64,000 bases of DNA, taken from the NCBI GenBank assembly GCA_028554755.1, contig JAPTOF010000020.1:3725001-3789000 (forward strand), given 5' to 3'. A program made the position numbers and the translations under genes. The notes under the pieces were generated by a model, which worked only from the letters and a program-made list of their open reading frames with translations, did no database searches and was not told where the DNA came from. This DNA is from Cordia subcordata (taxonomy: Eukaryota > Streptophyta > Magnoliopsida > Boraginales > Cordiaceae). This document shows, in pieces, positions 1 to 12,407 of this stretch (position 1 is its first letter; each line of letters starts with the position of its first letter).

Positions 1-136
1 AGCTTGCAAACAACTAATGATAAGGATATCTTAAAGGAAGAAAAATCACAATTTTAAGTTGTACCATTCTTAAGAGTTTGTATACTGAAGATCTAGCAAT
101 CAGAGGAAGGTTATCAAGAAAAACATGAAGTACAAC

Positions 137-3100
137 CTCAATGTAGCAGACTCCATCAGCATTTGTGCTAGCAAGGAATAACAAATCAGCAGGAAAGAAC
201 CCATCCTGCTTAACCTGCAAAGAAAAAAGCAAACAGTTACAACTTAAAGAAATACTTTTGTCTAGGTCCTCTTCAAGCACCTCCAATAAAAACCCAGTTA
301 ACTAAATAATAATGCTCTACTATTGCACTTTAGATCAGATAGGAACACCAAATCTTTCTGCCCGCTTGAGGAGTTCTGATCCATAAGTAGCCCATACTCT
401 CAACTATACCTAAAAGATAGTGGCAAGCCCAACCAAGATTTCCAATTTGAAACATATGAATGGCTAATTCCTTCGCTAAAATGATCTCTGTGGATAGGAG
501 GAAAGACAGACTCTAACCCCTAGAAGATTCGTAACAAATTACTTTCCAAAGGAAAATTCAGTTCATTACTGATCATTAAAGAATTATAGTGGAATTAGAA
601 ATGTTAAACGCGGTATCAAATGCACAGAGTAAAATCAACGAATATTCTGCTCCACAATGTAAGTATTGGGAGAAATAACTGCAAAGATTTCTGCAAACTA
701 ACCTAAAACTCAGGACTCTCGCATTTAAAGAGGTAAATGATGTGATTGTCAAGAAAAGCACCCACTCAGCTTCTGAACATTAAATACCCCAACTTAGGCC
801 GTTGTTTGGTCTTAGAGAAACAAGAATCACGAAAAGTGAAAAAGCTCGTAATAATTTCTCTGCTCAATTTAATCGACCAAAAGATCATACAAAGGCCAAT
901 GAGAGGGGCAAAGTAAGAGTGGATGATGCGCCACAAAATAAAGAGATTGAAAACCAGCAACTCAATATCACCATGTCATGCTCATCCTAAAACAAAAAAT
1001 AAAGCAGAAAATTAGATTAGCAGCTTACTTACTTTGACAATGTCTCCAACCTGCAGCTTCTTCCAAGGAACAGTAACCCAATTTTGATCTTGTAACATGT
1101 CTACCTCTGAATTATTGATTGTCATATCATTCTGAAAACGTTTCTGTTATGTTTACAAACAAGCAAAAATAAATTAGTGAAAAAAATAAAAGAAATACAT
1201 CACAAAGAATGAACACCATACTTCACTCAAGATTAACCTTTTCCAGTATAAAGAAAAACCTAAATCCAGACAAAATCCAATATACTCAAGTCAATAAATC
1301 TTTCCAGAAGAAAATGCTATCAATAAAAGCTAGATATCTCATATCAGTGTTCAGATCACATAGAAAACTAATTGAAAAGGAGACAACTACTAGTACTCAC
1401 CCAGTCCTCCCATGCCTCCTTAATAAGAGAAACAAGTAGCACCAGACTCAGAGGCAGCACATTTGTTATTGGACTCACTGGACTGTACGAGAGAAAGATT
1501 ACCTTCAGAGTCATATGCATCCAGTGGCAAAAAAACAGAAAAAGCAACTACAGTTACACTCAAAATTGTTAATCATCAAATGTTTATTTCAGTTATCTGT
1601 GATCATGAAGTTCTATGGGAAACAATGGTTACAGTTTAAATTCGAAACCGAGGGCATCCGACTGCTAATGAAAACCAATGGGTTAACTGTTAACAGTTTG
1701 ATTTTAATAAGGAATAAAGGATGGGTAAGCCAATAGGTTGCTTTAAGTGTAAAAGAAAATGAAACCCAGGGTCCAATTATTGACTTATTCAAAACATTTA
1801 CATACATATATACCATTTATTTGCACATATAGACACATTTAAATTATTTATTTATTTTTTGGGCTTCTTTACATTTAAAATGACTTTCTTTTCATATTGT
1901 TTATGTTGATCTATATACACACTATTTTTATAATTTTTTTAAATAAATGTTTACAGTTATGATCAGTGTTTTCAAAGCCGAAGGATAACCAGATATGATG
2001 AGGAAATCTTTTGGAAAGAAAAAAAAAAAGCCAAAGGATAACCCTTACAGTGTTGGTTATAGTATATGCTAAATGGTTATGATTATGGTTAGTGATTTTC
2101 AAATCCATTGGACAACTGTTATTGTTTTGGTTATAGACTGCTACACGGTTACTATTATGGTTATCCCAATTTTCAAGATTAACCAACCTGTTACCGCCCC
2201 TATGGAGTTCTTAGCAAGTGAATAATATGCAAGGCGTAATGAGCAAGCAAAAGTGGAAAAAGCTCGTCCAGTTTAAGTGAAAAATAAAACAAGTGAAATG
2301 AGACAAAGTTCAGACTTTTGAATCATTCAACCTATCGATTAAAACTTAATTACCAACAAAAAGAGAAAAAGAAACAAAAACTATCAATAAAATCTTAACT
2401 TTAATGAAGTACCATTTAGGACAAGTAAACCTCTTTATTACAGAACCAGGAAAAAAAAAATCATGCAGTGAAACATATCAATGTGCTACCAGCCAATGAA
2501 AAGATGTTCCACTAATCTAATTAAGATAATAGCAAAAATTAGAATCACTCACCCACAACATGTAAAATTGATCATCAAGAATCACCAAAACTAAAACAGC
2601 TGGGATAAGTATGAGCACAATGCTAATATGTTCAAGCATAAGAAACTAATGGTTGCCTCATATCTTATACGAGATAGAAATCCAACTGTTTGTCAAGAAT
2701 CATATCTAAATGGGTTAAACAGTGGATCCAGCTCACAAAATGTTATTTGTCCTAATTTGTAGGATAACTATCTGGAGGAGATCGTTCATGACAAAAGAAA
2801 CTCGTCCGTTGTCAAACATCTTTCCAGTTGGAATTAGAGAGTAGCTCAGGCGGTTGAGACTATTACCCCAGGACTGATGACCTTGGTTCGGATCCCAAGA
2901 GAGATGGAGGGTTCAGAGAGGGAGAGAGAAGAGAAAAGGGAAGGGGGAAAGGAAAAAGAAAAAGAAACTTCTTTCCTGTGTCCAATATCTCACTCCGCAA
3001 ATCAATAGAAAACATTGAATTTGTAAATACATTCTGTTATAATTACAAAAGAACACTATACACAGGTTCTTTAGTTTGATGTCTGCTAATTAAACAAATT

Positions 3101-6100
3101 GTGTAAGTCATTCTATCTTTTAAATGATACTCTCTCAATTAAAGAAATTTTGTATATCATTCTGTCTGCTAAATGATACTCTCTGGGTTCTTTACGGGAA
3201 TAGGCTGAACCACATGTGGTTGTTTGGCATACCTCACAGGAGTGCAAGACAAAATTGAGATCATTAGGAAGTAGAGGTTGGCCACCCTCCTGAACTGTCA
3301 ACACAAATAAGCAAGGGAAAGAAAATCAGGTAAAAGCAGATAAAAAGGGGAAGGATGACAGAATTTGGTCAGGTTATTCTGTCCACTAGATAGGTAACAT
3401 ATGCGGTACTAAGCAAATGATAACGTCATTGACAAATAGAATATTGTATCCTATAATAATCATGTTCAGAGTTTAAAGAACAAAGCATAAACTACAACAT
3501 CCAAGGGAGAGATAAGAAAGTTTATTATTCTAAGGAGATCAGAAGTCAATTGTCTGATTTAGCTGCCTAAACAACCTTCAATTTTAATAAGCAAGAAAAA
3601 TACTGATTATCCAGCTTTAACTCACAATTCATGTCATGCATGAAAAAAGAAAATTACGAATAAACAAAAGTATTAAGTACTAGTTAAGGAAAACAACCAT
3701 AATTGCATGTGTGGTGATGGTAATGGATTAAGTTTAAAAAATGCTCTGTAGCCCACTCGGTGTGGGGTGAAAAGCAAAATTGCAACCAATCTGACAAGAA
3801 GACCCGGACTAGTGATTCATTCGCCAGTGAAATGTTTCTCAAATTTACAGAAAATTATATTAGTGAACTATACAGTCTTAATTTTCTCCAGATAAGTTGC
3901 CAGAAGTTCCTATTTTATTTAGGCCAGAAGTGAGCATGTGTTCATAAAATCCTTCCAGAAAGTGTCATGTAAGGTCTGGGAGAGATTTCAGAGACTGTCA
4001 GATCCAACAACTATGCCTTCCAATGTAAGCCTGGATATTTCACTCCAATACCTCAATTGGATTCCACCCCACATATAATATAAAACTAGTATACTCTCAA
4101 CTCATCCTAACCAAAGATATCCAATCAACCACAGGAGTGGTGCTCAAAGGAATCAGATGAAGAAACATCCTATGGTAAAAACAAAATTAATAACAGAAGC
4201 ACAATAGAGAAAGATACTCTATCCTTTACATCGTATAGAAAATAAAACAACCATACCTGTTCAAAAAGCCCCTTCGGTAGAAATGTTAACACGTCATACT
4301 TTGTAGTTGAGACAGAATTCCCCTGAAAATTAGTTCCTAACAGTGAGAAGAATAGAAAACCCAAAAATAATGTCACATATGACATAAGAAAGCTATGCAT
4401 ATGATTGGCACAGATTAAAAAGTTAAATTAAACTTGCCCTTGCACAAAACAATAACTATGTCTTCAAAAATCAAACTTTGTAATAAACCAACTACCAAGC
4501 GTATTCTTGAAAGTCACTATGTCATCGTGCATCACAGAAGACCATCTAGTTCCTAATAATTAAAAGAATAGAAAACCCAAATAAACAAGGAGAATGTCAC
4601 ATATGACTAAGAAAACTAAGCATATGATTGGCACAGATCAGAAGGCTAAATCAAAACTGCCCTTGCAGAAAACAACCAATAACAATTTCTTCAAATATTC
4701 AAACTCTGTAAGAAAACAATTACCAAGCTTCTACAAGAATGTCATTGCGGGTCACACAAAACTATCCAACTGAAGATCAGCTTAATACAGGGCAAACTGT
4801 AAAATATCCACCTATTCAAAAACTTAATGTTCTCTGTCCGGAAAACTTGCATTTCTAGCTAACCAGTTTCGAGGACCGTATTCAGTTTATAACCATCTTA
4901 TTCAACAATAAATGCAAACAAAAAAAAAAACAATAATTTCAAGGTTGCCAAGGCAATGCATTAATAAACTGTAGGTGATGGGAATGGCCAAATGAGGAAA
5001 ATTTTCTTTTTGAAAGAAGAAAATTAATAAAAGGAACCATTATCACCTATTGCTAAGATTAAAAGTAGACTAATAATCTAAATCTGCATGAACTTGAGCC
5101 CCATCAAATGCATCCATTATAACTAATCAAATGCTTAATTCAATACACCTTATATCTTCCATAGTTACTCTCACACAGCTGCTTCGTGCCAGTTATATGA
5201 ATAACAAGATCTTCTTCCAGTCGTTAGAGACAAAATTGCCAATAAAGCATGTCATATAAATGGATGACACTTGAAGCTCAACCTGAGCTCACTATTCATA
5301 TTACACAACATAAACAGCTAACTAGGGTAGAAGCTCTAGTTTCTCCTATCAGAGAAAGCTAAAGTTTGTCATATTATAGTCATTCATTATGAAGAAACTA
5401 AAGGTTTTTAACCAAGTAGCATATACAGGCGTTATAGTTCAATCTTACATTATTAGAGTTAGGTATTTCAAGAAAATTTAAACCTCCTAGAAACAAGGAG
5501 CAGGCGTTAATGAGTGAGGCTTAACTGGAGCGTGTAAGATTCCACTTCTTCACCATCAGCTTCTGCCTTTGGCTACTTTTTCAACTTTCCCGTCCAGCCC
5601 ACCCTGCCCCTAGGTCCTCATCAAAATTATTAAATGTCCCCACCCTCTGACTGTGATGCTCTCATAAACACATATGAAAATAACTTAGAAAAGTTAACAG
5701 GAAAATGAAATTGCACTGCAGACTCAGAATCTGAGGCATAATGTCCAGGAACACAAACACTATAACTGCTGCAGTGGCAAAAATTTTAAAACATGGAATG
5801 ATTCATTTTTATAGATACATTATTATCTGGTCTTGCCAAACTTATTTGTTTGCTACATAAACTCACTCATCAGGAAACAAAACAACCAGAAAGCGAGGGC
5901 AGGGAGAAGCAAACATGACATGACAAATTGGTGTGATTACATTTCACGACATGAACACGCATCATCAACAAAATTTGGATGGATATCAACATCTTCCATT
6001 ATGAGATACATTAGGAAACCTAAACCAGAATCAGAGAGCACCAAGATCATTAACAAGTGGATGAGAAGCTGCAACTGAAAGATTTGTATCTGTGGGGAAA

Positions 6101-7457
6101 AAACATAAAATAAATATGACCCATGAACTAATAAAAGCAATTAAAGATCAAATGCATGATCATTTATATTCAGACCTAAACAAAGGCAAAAACAACCACA
6201 GGATCTCAGAACCCCCAAATTGAACACTTTATAGGCTGCATGCACCTGTGGGACCAACACTGAATGTGCACTTGTGGCGCACCTGCTATTGGATTTGCCA
6301 GTTTCCCAAACCAGCAAATATTGTAGCAAAACTCTTAAAAAACAATAAAACATATCTCAAATGCAATGAATGAGCCTAATCACCAAGCCCATTGAAAAGT
6401 TAAAAATAAAAATAACCTCAAAAATCTTTCCCCTTAGAAAGGCATATGTGCTGAATAGTATTATTTCACGTACAGGATTTAAGCATACAAGCCTGAATAG
6501 TGCAATCCAAATAGAGGATTTCGTTGGTTCCTTAAATTTCATAATCATGAGCCATAATAATCTCCATTGTATCACTAATTAAACCTTCAATAAACCCTAC
6601 AAAATTGGAAGAAAACAAAAACAGAATAAAAGGATGAAACTTTAAAATTTTCAGAAATTGCCACTAAATTGAGTCCAATATATGGATTTCATGATGTTAC
6701 TTATTCCTGTCATCTCCTCCATTAGCATGGCTGCAACCTATTCGGGTGCTATAGTGAATCACTAATTAAACCCTAGATAAATCCCAAAAACTCAAACACA
6801 TGAAATCAACAACAAAACAAAAACCCAGAAAATAAAATTTTAAATCAAGTTTTCCAAATATTGCTAGCCCCTAAACCCATATTTCACGTCAAAAAATCGC
6901 AATGACATTAAAGAAACATAGTACCCACTTCTTCCAAACAAAACAAATTCAAAATAAAATTTGATAAATAGAAGACGACTTATTAACTATTGTTTAATTA
7001 CTAACCAAACCCTAAACCCACACTTCCAATCAAAAAATCACAATTACATTAAATAACCATATTATCCACTTTTTGCTAAATATTACATAAACAATACAGA
7101 TAGAAGAAGAAAAAATAATAAATAAAATAGCAACAGTGAACTATTTATTAATCAATCATTAAACAACCCTAAACCAAAGTTTCACTCAAAAAATCACAGC
7201 TAAATCCAAAAATTGCATACTAAATGAAATCATTACACATAAAACAATTAAAAAAATTATAAAATATCAATTAGTCAACTAAATTACTAAAAGAAGACCT
7301 TGAATTTGGCAAGAGCGTTAGCTTCACGATCATTGCAGAAGACCGTACGATGACCTGGCGCCTGCGGTTGAACCCGGCCTAGTCGGACGGTCTTCGCCGT
7401 CACCCGGTCCGGCGTCGTCATCGAACTCGATCGAGTTGCTCCCCTCCATCCGGCCAT
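137..7457 (-). CDS. ALA3: Phospholipid-transporting P4-ATPase (flippase), ALA3-like, N-terminal part only
   Basis: P4-ATPases move phospholipids from the outer or lumenal leaflet to the cytosolic leaflet of Golgi, endosomal and plasma membranes. Six exons can be joined on the minus strand: 7299-7457, 4257-4322, 3233-3294, 1401-1482, 1033-1143 and 137-214. All junctions are GT-AG and keep frame, giving 186 residues. Diagnostic blocks are [11 protein letters not shown] near residue 38, [15 protein letters not shown] at the end of exon 2, [10 protein letters not shown] (first membrane region), [15 protein letters not shown], and QVGDIVK leading into DGFFPADLL and [11 protein letters not shown] of the actuator domain. 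The next expected block (TANLDGE) is not in the window, so the catalytic DKTGT and all later domains lie beyond position 1. I chose the ATG at 7457; the one at 7449 is in another frame. ALA3 is preferred over ALA1, ALA2 and ALA4-12 by these blocks, from memory of the families. A functional break downstream cannot be excluded. Confidence 0.93.
2829..2969 (+). mobile_element. tRNA-derived SINE in an intron of the flippase gene
   Basis: A tRNA-like head carries an A-box-like TAGCTCAGGCGGTTGAG from 2842 and a B-box GGTTCGGATCC at 2885-2895, the two internal RNA polymerase III promoter elements. A purine-rich tail follows. The unit is flanked by TCTTTCCAGT (2819-2828) and TCTTTCCTGT (2970-2979), a 9/10 target-site duplication typical of LINE-type retroposition. 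It lies antisense to the host gene, in the intron between the exons at 3233-3294 and 1401-1482. The family name is not known to me. Confidence 0.6.
4330..4765. repeat. Two tandem copies of a ~218-bp unit beside flippase exon 2
   Basis: Both copies begin TTCCTAA and share AGAATAGAAAACCCAAA, GTCACATATGAC, GCATATGATTGGCACAGAT and a TGCCCTTGCA-containing block in the same order; the second copy starts near 4548. The duplication starts seven bases from the exon 2 acceptor, so part of the 3' end of intron 1 was copied. The copies have diverged by substitutions and short indels. Confidence 0.7.
6570..7230. repeat. Degenerate tandem repeats with telo-box-like cores in flippase intron 1
   Basis: At least four loosely spaced units repeat the pattern ACTAATTAAACCCTA... 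then a C/A-rich stretch, TCAAAAAATCACAA and an ACATTAAA block (near 6580, 6760, 6870, 7005 and 7160). Several contain AAACCCTA, the plant telo-box core, for example at 7007-7015. They sit in the first few hundred bases of the first intron, where plant enhancer-like elements often lie. Units are diverged and boundaries approximate. Confidence 0.5.
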
Positions 7458-7825
7458 CCGATCGAACCGGATCGAAAGAAAAATATCAAACGCACGAGAA
7501 GCAAAGAACAGAAAAAACCAGATCGCCTAAATTGATAACCGTATGAGGATGTTTTTTCCGATGAAAATCTTTTGATGTTTTTTTACGTGCCGTTTTTCTG
7601 GTTTTTTTGTTTTTGTTTTGTTTAAATACGCTTGAGGAAAAATGGAATATATATATTTGTTTTTAACTTCGAATGGTTCCGCGAGTGAAATCACTTGGGG
7701 GCTTTGCGCGTGGGGGTGATTGGAGTGGCAACGGTGTAGAAATGGAAGAAAGCGTTGAATGGTGGTGGACGTGTAATTGGGTTGGTCAAGACAGTTGAAA
7801 ATTTTAGGTGCTGACGACGTGGCGG

Positions 7826-7860
<35 letters not shown>

Positions 7861-9190
7861 CACACAAAATCTGTTTTTTTAAACTTAAACCTAATATTGT
7901 AAACCTCATTGACCAAAACGAATAAAAATGATATTTTCAAACTTTTTGAAAATGCGATCATTTACATAGTAGTTATAATATTTATGAGCACGATTGATAC
8001 GTTGCCACCATTGTGCTTACCACGCTCCTTTATATGGGAACAATATTTTTTTTCAGTTTTTTTTTTTTAAGCCTTGGATGTACATTTGATTTAATGTTTT
8101 CTAAATGGGTAATAATAAAATTAGAACCAATATTTATTGTGCTTAATAAGGATCTAAAACTCGTGAATTATAAATAAATTATGATAAAATAATGTTAAAA
8201 TTTTATAATAATTTAATTTAATTCAGTAACAAATGTTGTCATGAGAAAACACCACTCAATATCTTTGGTCAATTTTATTCTCTTAGCTCTACTAAATTTG
8301 TTCTAGATTTTTCAAAGGTGAGATTAGCTGTTAGCAAAGACTTGGTCATAGAGTAAAGAAGACCAAGGCTGATGCTAATTGTGGAAAGATTCCAACTTCG
8401 AGTTATTTGTCTTACTAGTTAATTAGTTTTTTTTCTTTCTTTTTCTCTAACACCATAACGGTATAGAAAAGTTATTATCTTATATCGAGTCACCTAGGTT
8501 TTATCAATAATTATGATTTCAACTTTAATATAAGTTTCTACATTTCTTTCTTGAAATTGTTATAATGTTAATACTAACACGTCTCATTATTATGCTAATT
8601 GCATTTATAGTTCTTTCTCTCATACTTCTTGGATTTATTGAGATAGAACTTACATTTTCAGGGATTGTATAATGAACAAAGGATTTAATTAATAGATTAA
8701 AAATTTTAGTTTAGTAACTCTCACCATAGAAGATGAGCATATTTTTCAAAAGTATTTTATATATACATGTAAAAGTCAAACGGAAGTTTGTAAAAAAAAA
8801 ATAAATTGCACAATATTGTTTCTTTTTGAGTTCATATTCGAATACTAAAATGTTTAAATCAATTATCAATATTCTTAAAAAGTGGTAAATTTAGCTCAAT
8901 ATTTAACAAAAATAACTTATTATCATATAAAAAAAGACCACCATACTCTGTGGGACTAAAATGCACTTTTTTAAAGTCTTTATTAGAGACTAAATTGAAT
9001 TTTGTAATAGATGTTCAGCACTAAAATGAACTTTGTTGTAAATGTTGAGGGTCGAAAGCCAAAATAGCCTAGGATTTGACAAGTCTCATTCGCCAAGGTA
9101 CAAAAATAGAATTTATTTCACTGACTTTTGGTAAGTTGTCAAAACTACTACTGTCAAATTAATTCATAAGATGAATTTAAAAGAAGAACA
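7458..9190. other. Flippase 5' leader/promoter and intergenic sequence
   Basis: This holds the presumed 5' UTR and promoter of the minus-strand flippase gene, including a (TA)n run at 7829-7857. Around 8940-9060 there is sequence of the type 'ggactaaaatgcac...gagactaaattg', which resembles the subterminal part of the foldback element at 28.5 kb. I see no coding region here. Confidence 0.5.
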
Positions 9191-9198
9191 ACAAGTAA

Positions 9199-9281
9199 GC
9201 TGGTTTGCCCGAGAGGTTAAGGGGGAAGACTTAAAATCTTCTGCACATAAGTGCGCGTGCGTTCGAACCCCACAGCCAGCA
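9199..9281 (+). tRNA. tRNA-Leu (anticodon UAA), with a T-stem mismatch
   Basis: The 83-nt sequence folds as a class II tRNA. The acceptor stem pairs GCTGGTT with AGCCAGC (one G-U), and the discriminator is A. The anticodon stem GAAGA/TCTTC encloses loop CTTAAAA, giving anticodon UAA, and the long variable arm is TGCACATAAGTGC. The T-stem is GTGCG/CCCAC, so position 52 opposes C with C; the usual plant sequence has GTGGG here. CAA-type motifs lie just upstream (9190-9195) and a T6 terminator follows. It may be a working gene with one lesion or a recent pseudogene. No intron. Confidence 0.85.
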
Positions 9282-9283
9282 AA

Positions 9284-9289
9284 TTTTTT
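9284..9289 (+). terminator. RNA polymerase III terminator of tRNA-Leu
   Basis: A run of six T residues begins three bases after the tRNA 3' end, the usual Pol III stop signal. Confidence 0.8.
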
Positions 9290-9304
9290 AATATTCTCTC
9301 TTGG

Positions 9305-9932
9305 TTCAATGGGCCTTGTACTTTTGCCTTGGGCCAATGGGCGAATACCCTGCTTAAATTCCCATTAAATGAAATCTTTTCATTTAAATTCTCTACCTTA
9401 TCTATATCTATTTATATAATAACTAGTGTGACACCTGTACGATATAAGGGGAGCGACATATATGATTGGATATATTAAAATTATAGAGTTTTTACATCTT
9501 ACTAAATAGTTATTGAAACAATTATGTACTATGGAATTAATAAAATAATGATTGATATGTATAAAAAAGGGGTATAATATTTATTAAATTAAAATATTTA
9601 ATATAGGAATAGAGCTGAACAATAGATGAAAAACAAAAAATATCCTAAAAATTGTCATATTTAATTGATAAGTAATTATGAAAAATTTGTCATACAGAGT
9701 GCTACATGGCAACACAAAATTACAACTTAATTTACTTTACTATATAGTATAGATAATAATAATAAATAAAATTGCTCCACATTATAACATGTGAGCTCTA
9801 TAGTTGCCACGTCAAAGCTTTAGAAGTTGCCACATCATTGGGCCTTGTACTTTTTGCCTTGGGCCAATGGGCCAATACCTTGCTTAAATTCCCGTCAAAT
9901 GAAATCTTTCCATATAAATTCTCTACCTTATC

Positions 9933-9969
<37 letters not shown>

Positions 9970-10070
9970 TGATGATGATGATGATAATAATAATAATATA
10001 AAGTTGTTCCACATTATAATATGTGAGCTCTATAGTTGTCATGTCAAAGTTTTAAAAGCTGCCACAACAT
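9305..10070. repeat. Two tandem ~230-bp units, the first interrupted by a Helitron
   Basis: Copy 1 is 9305-9422 plus 9754-9838; copy 2 is about 9838-10070. Both start ATGGGCCTTGTACTTTT, pass through TTGGGCCAATGGGC, CTTAAATTCCC and TTCTCTACCTTATCTATAT, then a (TAA)n stretch, and end TCCACATTATAA...GTGAGCTCTATAGTTG. Copy 1 resumes exactly after a 331-bp insertion. Copy 2 has an expanded (TAA)n(GAT)n tract at about 9938-9998. Confidence 0.75.
9423..9753 (-). mobile_element. Short non-autonomous Helitron, nested in a tandem repeat
   Basis: On the minus strand the element starts TCTATACTATATAG at 9753 and ends GGTGTCACACTAG at 9423. It is flanked by A (9422) and T (9754), the A^T insertion rule of Helitrons, with no target duplication. 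The flanking tandem repeat is continuous when the element is removed, which supports both ends. The usual hairpin before CTAG is weak. No coding capacity. Confidence 0.7.
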
Positions 10071-11229
10071 GAATTTAGAAACTTTAAGAGTTGCCACATC
10101 ATGAGCTTTAAAAAACACATCAACTCTAGAATGCTTTTTAAAATGACACATGATCACTTGTATTTCACCATTTTTTGGGTAATCTATATCTATATCTATA
10201 TGACCTGCATGTCATGTCTTAAAGAGGTGCCAAATGTCATGTTTATAGGCTCCATTTTAATTCATTGATCTATGAAATAATTACTACTTACTTTTAACAA
10301 ATGAAAAAGATTGTGTTACAATTTTCATTATTTCTTCTTCCTTTTTCTCGAGTTAATTATTATTGTTCCAAAAATTTTAAATCAATTTTTATTGTTTAAA
10401 AAAAAAATTCAATTTAATTCCTATCATTTTTATAATATATGACTTAAATGATGTAGTCCAGTTATCTTCTATAATTTTAAATATTTATTAAATAAAATAT
10501 ATGAAGATCCTCAAGTTATCATAAGAAAATAATTCACACAGCAAATCAAATTTAAAGATTTTTTATGGAAAGGTATAAAAAATATAAAATTTTTTTTTAA
10601 TATAGTCATGCACTTTAGATCTAAAGAGTTTAATATTGTGAGAACTCATCCCATAGTTTGGATAGTAGGTCATCATATAATTTTGAGACCTTTGCCCTCC
10701 CTATAACTTGGATATGAATTTTAAGGAAGTTATTGGACCTTTGGAATTTTCCCATGATCTTGATTATTATTTGGGGTTTTGCAATTCTTGGAATTCCTCC
10801 GTGATTGTGACATTAAAAACTTGATCTCTTTTAGCCCCTATATATAGTAGTTGTTTAGCAAGGCACACACCACAACAAGGAGGATGTGCTCTTCTACTCA
10901 TAGTTAGAGCATATAGTTCTTGTATAGTTGTAGCATTTGTAATTTTCTATAATAGAGATAATTCAAGCATTGAAGGTTTTCAAGTTCCTAATTTCATTGT
11001 CTGTGATTATAGAAAGTCGTTGTAAAGTCTTAAGGACACTGAATCAAATCCAAATGTCGACTTACTTGTAGTTTTTGTTATAATTTATCATCTTTGTCTG
11101 TTTCATATTCTTCATAATATACACATTAAGTTCCAGATTGATTTCCTTTTAGATTTTTCCTGTTATTAATATTTCTAACTATATATATACACATACACAC
11201 AAACTTATATGCATACATACATACATATA

Positions 11230-11282
<53 letters not shown>

Positions 11283-11956
11283 GCCTCACAAGTTAATATA
11301 AGAGATAATACAAGTTAAAATATATAATCTTACAAATGATAACATCTAAAGTGAAAAGTTTCATTAATTTTCAAGTGTAAGAAAAAGAAATATTAGAACA
11401 TCAAGTGTTTTGTAAAGCAACTTGACAAAATAATTTGTTAATAAAATGAAACAAAATGAAAGAGAGAAAACAAAAAATTACAAAAAGCACCTAACTACCA
11501 ATTCAAAATATGACCATCAAAATATGATTAAATAATGGTTCAACAAATACTATTGAAAATAAAAAGTAGTTTTTAATTCATTATTGTACATATATATTTG
11601 GAGTTTTATATAATATTTAGTGAGAATTTATTAGATAAAGAGAAAGTAAAAGAAAAATTATAAAAAAATAGTATTTACGCTATCAAATAAGTTCTTAAGA
11701 AAATAAAAAATTCAAAATTCATATTAATTTTATTAAGTCAAGAAAAAGAAAAAAAAAAGAAAAATGTCACAAAAAGTGACTACTAATTTTATATAAACTT
11801 GTTAAGGAAAAGACAAAATTTTTAAAAATTTCATACATTTACAAAACAATATAAAAAGATTTCAATTTTTTAGTTTAACCCGAAATAATATCTATTGTTC
11901 ATTTAATTATTAGAAAATGTTCAACTCCTGTGAAGCACGGGTACCAAAACTACTAG
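9931..11956 (+). mobile_element. Candidate non-autonomous Helitron (~2 kb)
   Basis: The 3' end is strong: hairpin CCTGTG-AAG-CACGGG at about 11927-11941, then CTAG ending at 11956 and a following T. The 5' end is less sure: A^TCTATATAATAATAA at 9931 fits the family. The inside is AT-rich and lacks RepHel coding sequence. At 10640-11170 it holds a CCTATATATAG TATA-like box and downstream sequence reminiscent of an LTR, not identified further. A (TA)n run occupies 11225-11275. Confidence 0.5.
11225..11275. repeat. (TA)n microsatellite
   Basis: Almost pure TA dinucleotide run, about 50 bp, next to a CATA-rich stretch. Confidence 0.9.
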
Positions 11957-12199
11957 TTGTTAAATAAAAACTTTCCTGACTCTTTTCAAGACATCTTTTC
12001 CATATATATGTATTTCTAAGCTCAACCAAAACAAGTAACATTATATAATATATTTACAAAGGATGACACACCCACCTACAAGTGAGAAGGGGCTCAGCAA
12101 CCCAAATAAGAAGAGCTTGGGCACAAACCAACCAAACTAGCCCTTAAATCAAACATCAAACTAAAGGCAAAATCGCCATTCATGGTGAAAACAAATGAA

Positions 12200-12407
12200 G
12201 GGTCCGTTTGGATTCGTTTTTTTTTAGAGAAAAATACTCTGTTAAGAAAAAAGTTATATTACTTTTGTAATAATTACTTGATTTGGTTTTTAAAGAAGCT
12301 GAAATTCAAAAAAAAAAATTAAATACAAAATTTTTAGTTTATCAAAAAAACTATTTTTTAGAAGCTATTAAAAAAGTGATGTTAAAAAAGTCAATTCAAA
12401 TGGGCCC
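12200..12407. mobile_element. Tourist-like MITE
   Basis: Terminal inverted repeats GGGTCCGTTTGGATTCG and (reverse complement of the right end) GGGCCCATTTGAATTGA enclose about 170 bp of A/T-rich sequence. It is the same family as the elements at 17335, 25192 and 62004, three of which keep, or nearly keep, a TAA or TTA target duplication. Here no clear duplication survives. Confidence 0.65.
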
